Assembly: GCF_900099995.1 (NCBI RefSeq)
Contig: NZ_FNCZ01000002.1
Span: 1 to 64,000, forward strand
Length of the DNA stretch: 64,000 nt
Origin: Winogradskyella thalassocola
Lineage (GTDB): Bacteria > Bacteroidota > Bacteroidia > Flavobacteriales > Flavobacteriaceae
Direction: 5' to 3'
Position 1 is the first letter of the stretch. Every line of letters starts with the position of its first letter. The notes beneath the pieces are model-generated. The model did no database searches and was not told the origin of the DNA. It worked only from the letters and a program-made list of their open reading frames with translations. Positions 17,380-26,336 of this stretch are shown here, piece by piece. The translations under genes were made by a program, and so were the position numbers.

Positions 17380-18510
17380 ATGAAGGAAAAAACAAATAAA
17401 TCGGGTTTCGTCTTTAAAACCTACGAAGCTCCGCATCAGTCTCCTTTCGAAAAACTCTTCGAAATTTTTAAGGAGCTTATTACACATACCTCAGGAGATT
17501 TTGATGAAGCTATTGAATGGTTACGTAGTCTTGATAAAGAATATAAGTTAACGATACCAGAGTATACCATTGATGATTTTATTGAAGACCTAAAGAATAA
17601 AGGGTATATAAGAGAAGAGCTAGATCCGACAGGATCAGGTGAAGGCGGCATGACAATTACTGCGAAAACAGAACGTGCTATCCGTCAACAAGCCTTAGAT
17701 CAAATTTTCGGAAAGATAAAGCGCAGTGGTTCTGGTAATCATAAAAGTAAAGGTGTTGGTCTTGGCGATGAACATACGGGTGATTTAAGAGCCTATCAAT
17801 TTGGAGATGGTTTAGATAAAGTCTCTATGACCGAAAGCTTGAAAAACGCTCAAATCAATAATGGTATTGGCGATTTTAGTCTTACCGAAGATGATTTGGT
17901 GGTTGAAGAAACCCTTCATAAGAGTCAAATGAGTACGGTACTGATGATAGATATCAGTCACAGTATGATTCTTTATGGTGAAGACCGGATTACTCCAGCG
18001 AAGAAAGTAGCAATGGCTCTGGCGGAATTAATCACCACACGTTATCCAAAAGACACTTTAGAAATATTAGTCTTTGGTAATGATGCTTGGCCAATTAAAA
18101 TTAAAGAATTACCCTATTTAAAAGTCGGTCCTTACCATACCAATACCGTTGCAGGATTACAACTCGCGATGGATATGTTGCGCAGAAAACGAAATACCAA
18201 CAAGCAGATTTTTATGATAACCGATGGCAAGCCTAGTTGCTTACGTATGCCAGACGGCCAATATTATAAAAACAGTAATGGTTTAGATCCGTTTATCACC
18301 AACAAGTGTTATGCGATGGCACAACAGGCAAGACGTTTACATATTCCAATAACAACTTTTATGATTGCAGAAGATCCGTATTTGATGCAATTTATTAGAG
18401 CATTTACGCAAGCCAACAGAGGAAAAGCCTTCTACACAGGATTGAAAGGTTTAGGCGAAATGATTTTTGAAGATTACGAAAACAATAGGAAGAAGAGAAT
18501 TAAAGGATAA
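17380..18510 (+). CDS. VWA-domain protein, partner of a MoxR-like ATPase
   Basis: A 376-residue cytoplasmic protein. The C-terminal VWA domain (from about residue 183) carries a complete MIDAS motif, Asp191-x-Ser193-x-Ser195 in DISHSM, with a downstream Thr and the Asp of ITDGKPS. The N-terminal half is an acidic helical region. A longer frame starts at a TTG at 17353, but the ATG at 17380 (MKEKTNKSG) is preferred. The gene after it encodes an AAA+ ATPase, a pairing known from MoxR-VWA systems that remodel or mature other proteins. The target is unknown. Confidence 0.85.
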   Translation: MKEKTNKSGFVFKTYEAPHQSPFEKLFEIFKELITHTSGDFDEAIEWLRSLDKEYKLTIPEYTIDDFIEDLKNKGYIREELDPTGSGEGGMTITAKTERAIRQQALDQIFGKIKRSGSGNHKSKGVGLGDEHTGDLRAYQFGDGLDKVSMTESLKNAQINNGIGDFSLTEDDLVVEETLHKSQMSTVLMIDISHSMILYGEDRITPAKKVAMALAELITTRYPKDTLEILVFGNDAWPIKIKELPYLKVGPYHTNTVAGLQLAMDMLRRKRNTNKQIFMITDGKPSCLRMPDGQYYKNSNGLDPFITNKCYAMAQQARRLHIPITTFMIAEDPYLMQFIRAFTQANRGKAFYTGLKGLGEMIFEDYENNRKKRIKG

Positions 18511-18569
18511 ATAATTAGCTGTTTGCCTTTAGCTTCTATGTATTTGAAGTTACTAACAGCGAAAAGCCA

Positions 18570-20051
18570 ATGGCCAAAAGTTATAAAATGAAAACAGAAA
18601 ACATAAGTACACTCGGAGAATTAAAAAAAGCAGGTTATCAATCTAAGTCTATTAAAGATGAATTGAGGGATAATCTCATTGAAAATATAAAGAATAAAGT
18701 CAATACGTTTGAAGGCATTCATGGTTATGAAAATACCGTGATCCCAGAATTAGAACGTGCGATTTTATCTAGACATAATATTAATTTATTAGGATTAAGA
18801 GGACAAGCAAAAACACGTTTGGCAAGGATGATGGTGAATTTGTTGGATGAAAACATTCCAGTCGTAGCAGGTTCTGAAATTAATGACGATCCCTTAGCTC
18901 CGATTTCGAGATTTGCTTTAGAGTTGATTGCAGAAAAAGGGGATGACACTCCAATAACTTGGTTACATAGAAATGATCGTTTTGCTGAAAAATTAGCCAC
19001 ACCAGATGTGACTGTTGCTGATATTATTGGTGATGTCGATCCTATAAAAGCAGCGAATTTAAAATTGAGTTATGCTGATGATCGTGTCATTCATTACGGT
19101 ATGATTCCAAGAGCGAACCGTTGCATTTTTGTAATCAATGAATTGCCAGATTTACAAGCACGAATTCAAGTGGCCTTATTTAATATTTTACAAGAAGGTG
19201 ATATTCAAATTAGAGGATTCAAATTGCGTTTGCCATTAGATATGCAGTTTGTGTTTACGGCAAATCCTGAAGATTATACCAATAGAGGAAGTATTGTAAC
19301 TCCTTTAAAAGATAGAATTGGTTCTCAGATTTTAACGCATTATCCTGAAGATGTAGAAACGGCAAGAACCATTACAGCACAAGAGGCTAAGCTAGATTTA
19401 AGACAATCGGAATCTGTTTACGTTCCAGAATTAGCGAAAGATTTATTAGAGCAAATCAGTTTTGAAGCCAGAGAAAGTGAATATGTAGATGTAAAAAGTG
19501 GCGTCAGTGCGCGTATGAGCATTACGGCGTTTGAGAATTTATTAAGCACCGCAGAGCGTAGAGCTTTAATTGCTGGTGACGATACAACTGCTATACGATT
19601 ATCTGATTTTACGGGAGTTATTCCCGCAATTACTGGGAAAGTAGAATTAGTGTACGAAGGAGAACAAGAAGGTGCCGATTTTGTAGCTAACGCTTTAATG
19701 GAAGCCGCAGTAAAAACCTTATTTCCTAAATATTTCCCTAAAGTTGAAAAGTTAGAAAAGCAAGGTGACGAAACTCCTTATGATGACTTAATCTCATGGT
19801 TTTTCAATGGAGATGGTTTTGAATTGTTAAACGAATATGATGATAAGACTTACAAAGCAAAATTAGATGAGGTGACTCCGTTAGATGCTTTAATTGCAGA
19901 TTATCAACCAGAAATTGATCCAAAAGATGTTTATTTTGAAAAGGAATTTATTCTTTGGGGATTAACGCAATTTAAAAAATTGAGCAAGTATAGTTATTCT
20001 GAAGGTATGCAGTTTAAAGATCCTTATGGAAGTTATATCAGTGGTTTGTAA
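18570..20051 (+). CDS. MoxR/ChlI-like AAA+ ATPase
   Basis: A 493-residue AAA+ protein. Walker A is the variant GLRGQAKT (about residues 74-83). The Walker B region reads FVINELPD with Asn190 where Asp is normal, while the catalytic Glu follows. Sensor-type FTANPEDYTNRGSIVTPLKDRIG lies near residues 228-250. It resembles magnesium-chelatase subunit I and RavA/MoxR ATPases and presumably works with the VWA protein 59 bases upstream. An alternative start at the second ATG (18588, MKTENISTLG) is possible. The C-terminal ~100 residues, rich in acidic and aromatic residues, are not recognised. Confidence 0.85.
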   Translation: MAKSYKMKTENISTLGELKKAGYQSKSIKDELRDNLIENIKNKVNTFEGIHGYENTVIPELERAILSRHNINLLGLRGQAKTRLARMMVNLLDENIPVVAGSEINDDPLAPISRFALELIAEKGDDTPITWLHRNDRFAEKLATPDVTVADIIGDVDPIKAANLKLSYADDRVIHYGMIPRANRCIFVINELPDLQARIQVALFNILQEGDIQIRGFKLRLPLDMQFVFTANPEDYTNRGSIVTPLKDRIGSQILTHYPEDVETARTITAQEAKLDLRQSESVYVPELAKDLLEQISFEARESEYVDVKSGVSARMSITAFENLLSTAERRALIAGDDTTAIRLSDFTGVIPAITGKVELVYEGEQEGADFVANALMEAAVKTLFPKYFPKVEKLEKQGDETPYDDLISWFFNGDGFELLNEYDDKTYKAKLDEVTPLDALIADYQPEIDPKDVYFEKEFILWGLTQFKKLSKYSYSEGMQFKDPYGSYISGL

Positions 20052-20073
20052 GTGAAATAAATATTTAATTTCT

Positions 20074-20112
20074 GGCCTGTCAAGTTTTTAGAACTTGACA
20101 GGTCTTTTTTTT
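20074..20112. terminator. terminator / GACCTGTCA-type palindromic repeat, copy 1
   Basis: CCTGTCAAGTT-TTTAG-AACTTGACAGG is an 11-bp perfect stem followed by TCTTTTTTTT. It serves the ATPase gene and perhaps also the convergent PepSY gene. A sibling palindrome lies at 21348-21380. Confidence 0.8.
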
Positions 20113-20149
20113 ATGAAATCATTAATGATTTTTGGATCATCTAAGACGC

Positions 20150-20707
20150 TTACTTAATAAGCGTCTTATTCTTCTTAATCTGTTTCGGCTTCAACCATAA
20201 CCAAAAGCCACTCAAAGAAATAAATAATAATCCCAATGCTATTGAGGTAGAGTAGAAGAGCTTTGTTGGTGTTCCGTTTGAATTAAATAAATAATCGATA
20301 ATTGAACCATCATGAATCATTTCGATGATATCAGCTGTTCTCGTCTTTTCTGATATAATTTCACCTGTATAACAATCGATTTGTAATTCGGTGAAATGAT
20401 GTTCAAAACGTACTTTAGCAATGCCTTTTCGTGGTCGGTAATCAATTCTATTAATGTCGTTTGAAAGTTCTAAGCTGTCAATATAATTAATAGCTTTCAT
20501 TTCAATGTCTGATAAAGAAATCAGATGTCGGCCATTAGCATCAATACTTGTGGTGGGAGGTTTTAACTTTAATTGATCTTTCCAAGTTAAGAGCAAACCA
20601 GTAACACTCATTATGATTATAAAAATCAATAGCGGAATCGCCACAAAGCGATGTGCTTTGCGATACCAACGTGTAGACTTCGCTAAGGATTTATTTTTCT
20701 CTTTCAA
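20150..20707 (-). CDS. PepSY-associated TM protein
   Basis: A 185-residue membrane protein with a first helix (RFVAIPLLIFIIIMSVTGLLLTW, about 21-43), a periplasmic PepSY-like region (about 65-125, with RIDYRPRKGIAKVRFEHHFTELQID), and a second helix (STSIALGLLFISLSGFWLWL) followed by a Lys-rich tail. Larger relatives (PepSY_TM) occur with iron uptake and reductases. This short version lacks further helices. The only upstream in-frame start is a TTG at 20707, so either TTG is used or the start is unusual. Confidence 0.75.
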   Translation of the reverse strand: MKEKNKSLAKSTRWYRKAHRFVAIPLLIFIIIMSVTGLLLTWKDQLKLKPPTTSIDANGRHLISLSDIEMKAINYIDSLELSNDINRIDYRPRKGIAKVRFEHHFTELQIDCYTGEIISEKTRTADIIEMIHDGSIIDYLFNSNGTPTKLFYSTSIALGLLFISLSGFWLWLKPKQIKKNKTLIK

Positions 20708-20738
20708 GGAATCAGTTAAAGTACGAATCTAAATAAAT

Positions 20739-21311
20739 TTACCATATATCACGACTTTTAATATTAGCCTCGCAGAGTTTAATAATGGCTTCGATTCTTT
20801 TTTGTTTTGTCGCTTCACGTTTGGCTTGGTTTAACCAATATAAATAATGTTTTCTGTAGCTAGGAGCAAAGTTGAGGTAGTTCTCAAAAGCATTTTTGTT
20901 GGCATCAAAAGCGTGTTGAAGATTACTAGGAATAACTCCATTTTCTAAATCGTCTAATTCTGTCCAACTGCCATTTTCTTTTGCGATTTTAATAGAATCG
21001 TGCCCACTTTGGTGGATTAAGTTTTCTTTATGTAATTGCGCTATGTGATTTTTGTTTACCGCACTCCAGACACTTTTGGGCTTTCTCGGACAAAAATATT
21101 GTTTACGTTTTCCATCTCCTAAACTTTTTACTGTGGAATCTATCCAGCCAAAACAAAGGGCAACTTTTACCGCCTCTTCCCAACGCATAGAGTCCTTTTT
21201 ATGATCGACTTTGTAGAAAATTAAATGAACACCTTTTACAGAATCGTGATAGTCTAGCAACCATTCTCGCCATTCCGTATCTGTTTTAAAATATATTTCT
21301 TGTAAATCCAT
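20739..21311 (-). CDS. YdeI/OmpD-associated family protein
   Basis: A 190-residue soluble protein with the YdeI-family N-terminal signature: WREWLLDYHDSVKGVHLIFYK, then WEEAVKVALCFGWIDSTVK, then FCPRKPKSVWSAVNK. The C-terminal FAPSYRKHYLYWLNQAKREATKQKRIE is also typical. Members are linked to stress or bacteriocin tolerance, but no biochemical activity is established. A GTG two codons upstream (21317) is possible; the ATG at 21311 was chosen. Confidence 0.87.
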   Translation of the reverse strand: MDLQEIYFKTDTEWREWLLDYHDSVKGVHLIFYKVDHKKDSMRWEEAVKVALCFGWIDSTVKSLGDGKRKQYFCPRKPKSVWSAVNKNHIAQLHKENLIHQSGHDSIKIAKENGSWTELDDLENGVIPSNLQHAFDANKNAFENYLNFAPSYRKHYLYWLNQAKREATKQKRIEAIIKLCEANIKSRDIW

Positions 21312-21317
21312 GCTCAC

Positions 21318-21337
21318 TTCCCGAGAAAGCGGGAATC
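21318..21337. repeat. short perfect inverted repeat TTCCCG-N6-CGGGAA
   Basis: TTCCCGAGAAAGCGGGAA at about 21318-21335 is a 6-bp GC-rich stem with a 6-base loop in an AT-rich gap. It sits right before the second GACCTGT palindrome. Confidence 0.5.
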
Positions 21338-21347
21338 TTTTATTTTC

Positions 21348-21384
21348 AGACCTGTTAGGTTTTTAAAACCTGACAGGTCTTTTT
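21348..21384. terminator. terminator / GACCTGTCA-type palindromic repeat, copy 2
   Basis: AGACCTGTTAGGTTTT pairs with AAAACCTGACAGGTCT (one non-Watson-Crick position) and is followed by TTTT. It closely resembles copy 1 at 20.1 kb, so these stems are members of a dispersed repeat family that also works as terminators. Confidence 0.7.
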
Positions 21385-23023
21385 ATATTTTGTTCGAGTT
21401 AACGTAAAAATCACGATCAATGTTAAAACTATCCGATTTGATGTTTTTAGTTTGCCATTCTGCATTTGGAAATAACCATTCGGATTTGCCATCAATGTCA
21501 ATTTGAATAGGCATATCAAACCCCTCAACAATGTCTGTCCAACGATACTTTAACTCACCCGCTTTTATTTCATATTCTAAAGTCGGAATTTTAGTCGTTC
21601 TTAAATATTGATTAAAAAAAGCCGTTAAATCAATACCCGAGTGCTCACTTAAGTAATCTTCAATTTGTTTAGTAGTCACCGTTTGATGATAAAATTCAGA
21701 ATTTAAACCTCTAAGCATTTGTCTCCATTTTTCATCATCTTCAATCAATTGACGAAGCGTATGCAACATATTGGCGCCTTTATAATACATATCGCTAGAG
21801 CCTTCATTGTTTACATTATAATGTCCAATTAAAGGTTTATCGTTTTGAATATTAGCACGTGTGCCTATCACGTAATCTGCTGAAGCTTCTTTCCCGTAAT
21901 AGTAATCTAAAAATAAATTTTCTGAGTAGGAGGTGAAGCCTTCGTGAATCCACATATCAGCGATGTCTTTGTTAGTGATATTGTTAGCAAACCATTCGTG
22001 ACCAGCTTCATGGATAATAATAAAATCAAATTTTAAACCCCAACCAGTATCAGATAAATCTCGTCCTAGGTAGCCTTGCTTATATTGATTTCCGTAGGTC
22101 ACAGAACTTTGATGCTCCATGCCTAAATAAGGCACTTCAACCAATTTAAAACTATCTTCATAAAAAGGATACGGTCCAAACCAATGCTCAAAGGCTTTCA
22201 TCATTTTTGGTGCATCTTTAAAATGTGCTTTGGCGATTTCTAAGTTCTCTTTTAGAACGTAATAATTCATATCTAAATCGCCTTTTTCACCTTTAAAGAC
22301 TTCAGAGAAATTGACATAGTCGCCAATATTCACATTAACTCCATAATTGTTAATTGGGTTATTAACGAACCAATGCGAAGTGACCGTGTTGTTATTATTT
22401 TCAACCCGTTTTCTAAGACGACCGTTAGACACATTCGTCAACCCTTTTGGATTGGTAACACTAATCAGCATACTATCCACTTCGTCATACATGTGGTCTT
22501 TATTTGGCCACCAGACACTAGCTCCTAACCCTTGACAAGAGGTGGCAATAAAGTGCTTTCCATTTTTGTCTTTTTTCCATGAAAATCCACCATCCCAAGG
22601 AGCGCGTTTAGCTTCTCTCGGATAACCGTTGTAATGAATTTCAATGGATTTGATGTCTCCAATGTTTTGCTTTGTAGGAATTAAAATAAAATTGGCATTA
22701 CCTTCAACTTGTACCTCTAATTCTTTGCCATCTTGAATCGCTTTGGTTATTTCCATGGGTTGTTGCAAATCGATTTGCATAAACTCATTAGGCTCTGAAA
22801 CGACTTTGTAATAAATAGTGTTTTTGCCTGAAATGAACTTGAGCTCTGGTTTTACTTCAATATCTAAATGGTAATAGGTTAAATCCCACCATGCGCGTTC
22901 TGGCGTGATGCTTCCTCTTAAGGTATCTTGATGTGTGAATTTTTCTTTATCTTGAAGTAATTGTGCTTTTACAGAAAACGTTGAAAGAATGACAATGATG
23001 AGACATACGTATTTCGATTTCAT
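21383..23023 (-). CDS. M1-family metallopeptidase, secreted
   Basis: A 546-residue protein with a Sec signal peptide (cleavage near residue 20, SVKAQ). The gluzincin core carries the zinc site HEAGHEWFAN (about residues 339-348), with the third ligand Glu in WIHEGFTSYSE. The exopeptidase GxMEN-type motif is the variant GMEHQ. The length is shorter than full aminopeptidase N, lacking the large C-terminal domain. It probably acts on peptides in the periplasm. It overlaps the 116-residue membrane protein gene by four bases, so the two are translated together. Confidence 0.9.
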   Translation of the reverse strand: MKSKYVCLIIVILSTFSVKAQLLQDKEKFTHQDTLRGSITPERAWWDLTYYHLDIEVKPELKFISGKNTIYYKVVSEPNEFMQIDLQQPMEITKAIQDGKELEVQVEGNANFILIPTKQNIGDIKSIEIHYNGYPREAKRAPWDGGFSWKKDKNGKHFIATSCQGLGASVWWPNKDHMYDEVDSMLISVTNPKGLTNVSNGRLRKRVENNNNTVTSHWFVNNPINNYGVNVNIGDYVNFSEVFKGEKGDLDMNYYVLKENLEIAKAHFKDAPKMMKAFEHWFGPYPFYEDSFKLVEVPYLGMEHQSSVTYGNQYKQGYLGRDLSDTGWGLKFDFIIIHEAGHEWFANNITNKDIADMWIHEGFTSYSENLFLDYYYGKEASADYVIGTRANIQNDKPLIGHYNVNNEGSSDMYYKGANMLHTLRQLIEDDEKWRQMLRGLNSEFYHQTVTTKQIEDYLSEHSGIDLTAFFNQYLRTTKIPTLEYEIKAGELKYRWTDIVEGFDMPIQIDIDGKSEWLFPNAEWQTKNIKSDSFNIDRDFYVNSNKI

Positions 23024-23370
23024 TTCATTTGAAGTTTTAAATATTTAAAGAACATAAATCCTGCCAATAGTAAGGTTAGTCCTAAATACAAGGATCCAAA
23101 AAGAAGAAGGTTGTTATAATCTTGATTAACAACGGTAAATTCAGCTAATTCTGAAACTAACGCTAATACCATAAATAAACTCAACATAATAACGACAGTG
23201 GAAATTAGTAATCCTAAAATCGTTTTTTTACTGAATATTTGATAAAAAAGAACGGCTAATAAAGCTATAGCAATGGGATTAAAAAGGTTAGGAGTTAAGG
23301 TCCAATAATAGATAACGGAACCGATTAAAAATAATTCAGGCAGTAGAGATGTAATCGTTTTAATTTTCAT
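23020..23370 (-). CDS. small four-TM protein, function unknown
   Basis: A 116-residue hydrophobic protein with four predicted helices (about residues 13-28, 30-46, 52-76 and 87-108) and the short C-tail KYLKLQMK. It overlaps the start of the M1 peptidase gene by four bases (ATGA-type coupling). I do not recognise a domain. Confidence 0.65.
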   Translation of the reverse strand: MKIKTITSLLPELFLIGSVIYYWTLTPNLFNPIAIALLAVLFYQIFSKKTILGLLISTVVIMLSLFMVLALVSELAEFTVVNQDYNNLLLFGSLYLGLTLLLAGFMFFKYLKLQMK

Positions 23371-23420
23371 GGTTGCTTTTGGTATAATTAGTTTAGTGTT
23401 TCACTAATTTAACGGAGTTT

Positions 23421-24767
23421 TTATCTTAAAATTTTATTCGGAAACACCACAACACTTTCATGGCCATCTCCACTTACCGCTGCGACTCCAAAAAAGAAAT
23501 TATCAATAACGATGCCGTCTAAGGTAAATTCGGTAGCACCTTCTACATAACGGCTGTGGTCCCAAGTTGGCGAAGTGGTATCTCTCCAATAGATTTTATA
23601 ACCTTTGGCACCTTCAACTTTATTCCATTGTAATTTAGCAGAGGCTTCCACAATGCCACCAATACTAACTTCGGTTGGAGACGGTGGAGCAGAAGCAAGG
23701 CTTGCCATAGTAATGGCGTTGACAGCGGTCAATTTTTTGCAATACGGAAAGTTAACATGTTCAAAAGTATCTCCGTATGCAATATCATTTTCTGTACGAA
23801 TATCTTGATGCTGTTGTGTATAGTTTTCGTGAGCTTCCATAATTCGGATGCCAGCAAAACCCGCATCATTAAAAGGTCTATGATGACCTCCACGTCCAAA
23901 ACGATCTAAGCGATACACTAGCATTGGGTTCATCTCTGGCATGTATGTTTTTGTGGTTTTGTATATGAATCGTGCCAACTGACGCGAAATGCCATCAACT
24001 TCACCACCATAAAAACGTCTGGCTCTCGCTTGTTTTGCTAATGCTTCAGGATCTGTTTCCGAGGTTGTAATTGGTTCTGAGAAAATTCGGAAAGTGCGAT
24101 TATCAATCACACCATCCACTCCAGATATATTTCCAATCATATCATTATTTAAAACCCCAATAATATCCCAATGATGCTCCTTCGCATATTTTGCTAAACC
24201 TTGACCGCCAAACAAACCTTGTTCTTCACCAGACAATCCCACATAAATAATACTACTTTCAAATTTATATTGAGACAATACTCTAGCAGCTTCAATAGCA
24301 CCTGCCATTCCTGTGGCATTGTCATTAGCACCTGGTGCATCTGAAGTAAAATCATTTGGATCAGAAACTCTAGAATCGATATCACCACTCATTATGATAT
24401 AGCGATTTGGATATTTTGTGCCTCGCTGAATGGCAACAACATTAACGACCATCACGTCTTTAATGATGCGTTGGTTTTCTCCCTTTCTTACTAAATCCTT
24501 CTGGTAGAACACCTCTAAGCAATCGTTACAATCTTTAGAAATGGTTTCGAATTCAGATTTTATCCATCGACGCGCTGCTCCAATGCCTCTGGTTTTTGAT
24601 ATGGTATCACTGAGTGTATGTCTTGTGCCAAAATTAGCTAGAGTTTTTACATCATTTTGTAAGCGTTCTTCGGAAACCGCTTCAATAATATCATAAATTT
24701 TCTGATCGGTTTGCCCATACGATGTAAATGACAATAGAAAAACAAAAACGGCTGATAAATATTTCAT
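23421..24767 (-). CDS. M28-family zinc peptidase with C-terminal fibronectin III domain
   Basis: A 448-residue secreted protein with a signal peptide (cleavage near residue 18, TSYGQ). The M28 domain shows the zinc Asp in SGDIDSRVSD, the bridging Asp in PGANDNATGMAGA, and the catalytic and zinc Glu in LSGEEQGLFGG. The closing His is in FEHVNFPY. After about residue 355 a fibronectin type III-like domain follows (TEVSIGGIVEASAKLQWNKVEGAKGYKIYW). It is an aminopeptidase-type enzyme in the periplasm or outside. It lies between the M1 peptidase and CBM9-like genes on the same strand. Confidence 0.9.
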   Translation of the reverse strand: MKYLSAVFVFLLSFTSYGQTDQKIYDIIEAVSEERLQNDVKTLANFGTRHTLSDTISKTRGIGAARRWIKSEFETISKDCNDCLEVFYQKDLVRKGENQRIIKDVMVVNVVAIQRGTKYPNRYIIMSGDIDSRVSDPNDFTSDAPGANDNATGMAGAIEAARVLSQYKFESSIIYVGLSGEEQGLFGGQGLAKYAKEHHWDIIGVLNNDMIGNISGVDGVIDNRTFRIFSEPITTSETDPEALAKQARARRFYGGEVDGISRQLARFIYKTTKTYMPEMNPMLVYRLDRFGRGGHHRPFNDAGFAGIRIMEAHENYTQQHQDIRTENDIAYGDTFEHVNFPYCKKLTAVNAITMASLASAPPSPTEVSIGGIVEASAKLQWNKVEGAKGYKIYWRDTTSPTWDHSRYVEGATEFTLDGIVIDNFFFGVAAVSGDGHESVVVFPNKILR

Positions 24768-24773
24768 GAAATT

Positions 24774-25922
24774 TTAATTTCTTAGTTTTAAAGTTCCGAA
24801 AATACTAGCATTAATCCAACCTCTATTTTTGTCTTCTCCTGCAACAAACACAGAACCAATGAAATTTTCGCGTGTCTTACTCGTGTCATTATCACAATAA
24901 GCTAAGGCGAATCCCATAACTTTGCCGACTTTTAGTTTTAAAGGTGTGTTCTCTGCATCATCTTTATAGGCGTCATCAAATAAAGATATTTTAACCTCCC
25001 AAAAAGAGGTGTTTCCTTTTGTAACGCGTTTCGATTCTATGTGCGAATTGTAAAGTTTGCCTGTTTTTTCAGGTGACATATCTACTACGTTACCGTCTAA
25101 TGCAATATGGTAAGCGAAGGCATTGTGATTAAATTGGTGTTCGCCACCACTATTGTCTTCATCTATAAAAATTTCTAAGCAATCGTCGTCCCACCATAAA
25201 TCTAATGGATCAGGATGACTATCCACAAGAATATCGTCTGTAATTTCGGCTAAAAGGTATAAGCCATCTTCTGCCCAAGATAATTTATAACGTCCAGAAT
25301 AGTCGTCTTCGGTATAAGGTTCACCGAGCCATAATTCGTTTAATGGAAGCCAAAATGTATTAGACCAAATGTCATCATCTGCTTTGCCATCAATTACAGG
25401 TTTTTCTTTTGCTTCTTTTACATAAATGAATTGATTCATTTGTTTTGGTAATTTTACCTGCTTTTTATAGCTGAATTTTAGGGTTTCTGTTTTGCCTTTG
25501 TCCTCAATATCAACATAGATATTCATTTCGGTAGCACTTATTTTCTCGAAAATCATACCTTCAAAAACCACTTTGTTTTCTGTGATCTCTATTAACGGAA
25601 AATCAACAGTTTCATCTTTAGATTCCCAACCTTTTAAATCGGACCTAAAATGTTTTAGTTGAAGTAGTAACGTGTTTTCTACTTCTCTAATCACTTCTAT
25701 TTCGTAAAACGAGACTCTGCCATCATTTATAAATTTAAAACTAGCCATCATAGAACCAGCAGAGGGTTTACTCCATATTTCTTCTACTTGTCCGCCAAAA
25801 GCTTCTCCATGCCAAGTGCCAGAAATCCAAGCTATGTTTTCTAGTTTGGGTTCGAGAATGTTTTGAGCTTGCGTTACACAGGATAAGGAAAATGTAATGA
25901 GAAAGAGAACTAGTAATTTCAT
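24774..25922 (-). CDS. secreted DUF6265 + CBM9-like protein
   Basis: A 382-residue protein with a signal peptide (cleavage near residue 19). Residues ~25-155 resemble DUF6265 (ENIAWISGTWHGEAFGGQVEEIWSKP). Residues ~165-380 form a CBM9-like carbohydrate-binding domain (AKEKPVIDGKADDDIWSN, then LLAEITDDILVDSH, then WWDDDCLEIFIDEDNSGGEHQFN). No catalytic residues are apparent. It ends seven bases before the M28 gene and is probably co-transcribed with it. Confidence 0.75.
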   Translation of the reverse strand: MKLLVLFLITFSLSCVTQAQNILEPKLENIAWISGTWHGEAFGGQVEEIWSKPSAGSMMASFKFINDGRVSFYEIEVIREVENTLLLQLKHFRSDLKGWESKDETVDFPLIEITENKVVFEGMIFEKISATEMNIYVDIEDKGKTETLKFSYKKQVKLPKQMNQFIYVKEAKEKPVIDGKADDDIWSNTFWLPLNELWLGEPYTEDDYSGRYKLSWAEDGLYLLAEITDDILVDSHPDPLDLWWDDDCLEIFIDEDNSGGEHQFNHNAFAYHIALDGNVVDMSPEKTGKLYNSHIESKRVTKGNTSFWEVKISLFDDAYKDDAENTPLKLKVGKVMGFALAYCDNDTSKTRENFIGSVFVAGEDKNRGWINASIFGTLKLRN

Positions 25923-25954
25923 TGATGAATTTTTAGGTTTACTTTTTTTAAGTA

Positions 25955-26253
25955 TTAAGTAAAGATAAAAATTACATGATAGAATCCGGTTATAAACAAA
26001 ATAATTAACCCTATTGCTAAAAGACTAATAGCGCGACTTACATTTTTAAATTTCCAATCTGAGATTTTAGAAATGATAAAAATTTGCTCTCCTAATTGCA
26101 TAAACAGTTCGTCTTCGTCTTTACTCTTGTTTAGAAAGGTTCTAGAAAATTCCTTAACATCGCCAAATTTTGTGATAATGTCTTTAAAGAAAAACATGTT
26201 CCTTTTTGATCTTCAAGTTCGCTTTGTTGGATTAAATCCCAAAATAGTCCCAT
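25955..26253 (-). pseudogene. possible frameshifted small membrane protein gene
   Basis: Two frames look like parts of one gene. A start at 26253 gives MGLFWDLIQQSELEDQK, which resembles the opening of a small hypothetical protein family of flavobacteria. Just after it, in the -1 frame, an 80-residue stretch (26197-25955) reads MFFFKDIITKFGDVKEFSRT and ends with a membrane helix (SLLAIGLIILFITGFYHVIFIF). One extra A in the CAAAAAGG run near 26202 would join them into a ~99-residue protein. It may be a real frameshift, a sequencing error, or two unrelated frames. The shorter 80-residue frame alone is the minimal call. Confidence 0.4.
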
Positions 26254-26336
26254 TGTGGTTGGTTTTAGAAAGTAGGGACAGTTAGATAGTGTTGGGTTGT
26301 TTAACTATATGTCTATAAAAGTGTTATAATGTAACA

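Noticed and set aside
17242..17487. minus-strand frame opposite the start of the VWA gene
   Set aside because: No family-like sequence; it overlaps a well-supported gene on the other strand and starts with low-complexity residues.
20113..20145. ATGAT-TTTTGG-ATCAT as another FNR site
   Set aside because: The spacer is six, not four, it lies between convergent genes, and no promoter element follows.
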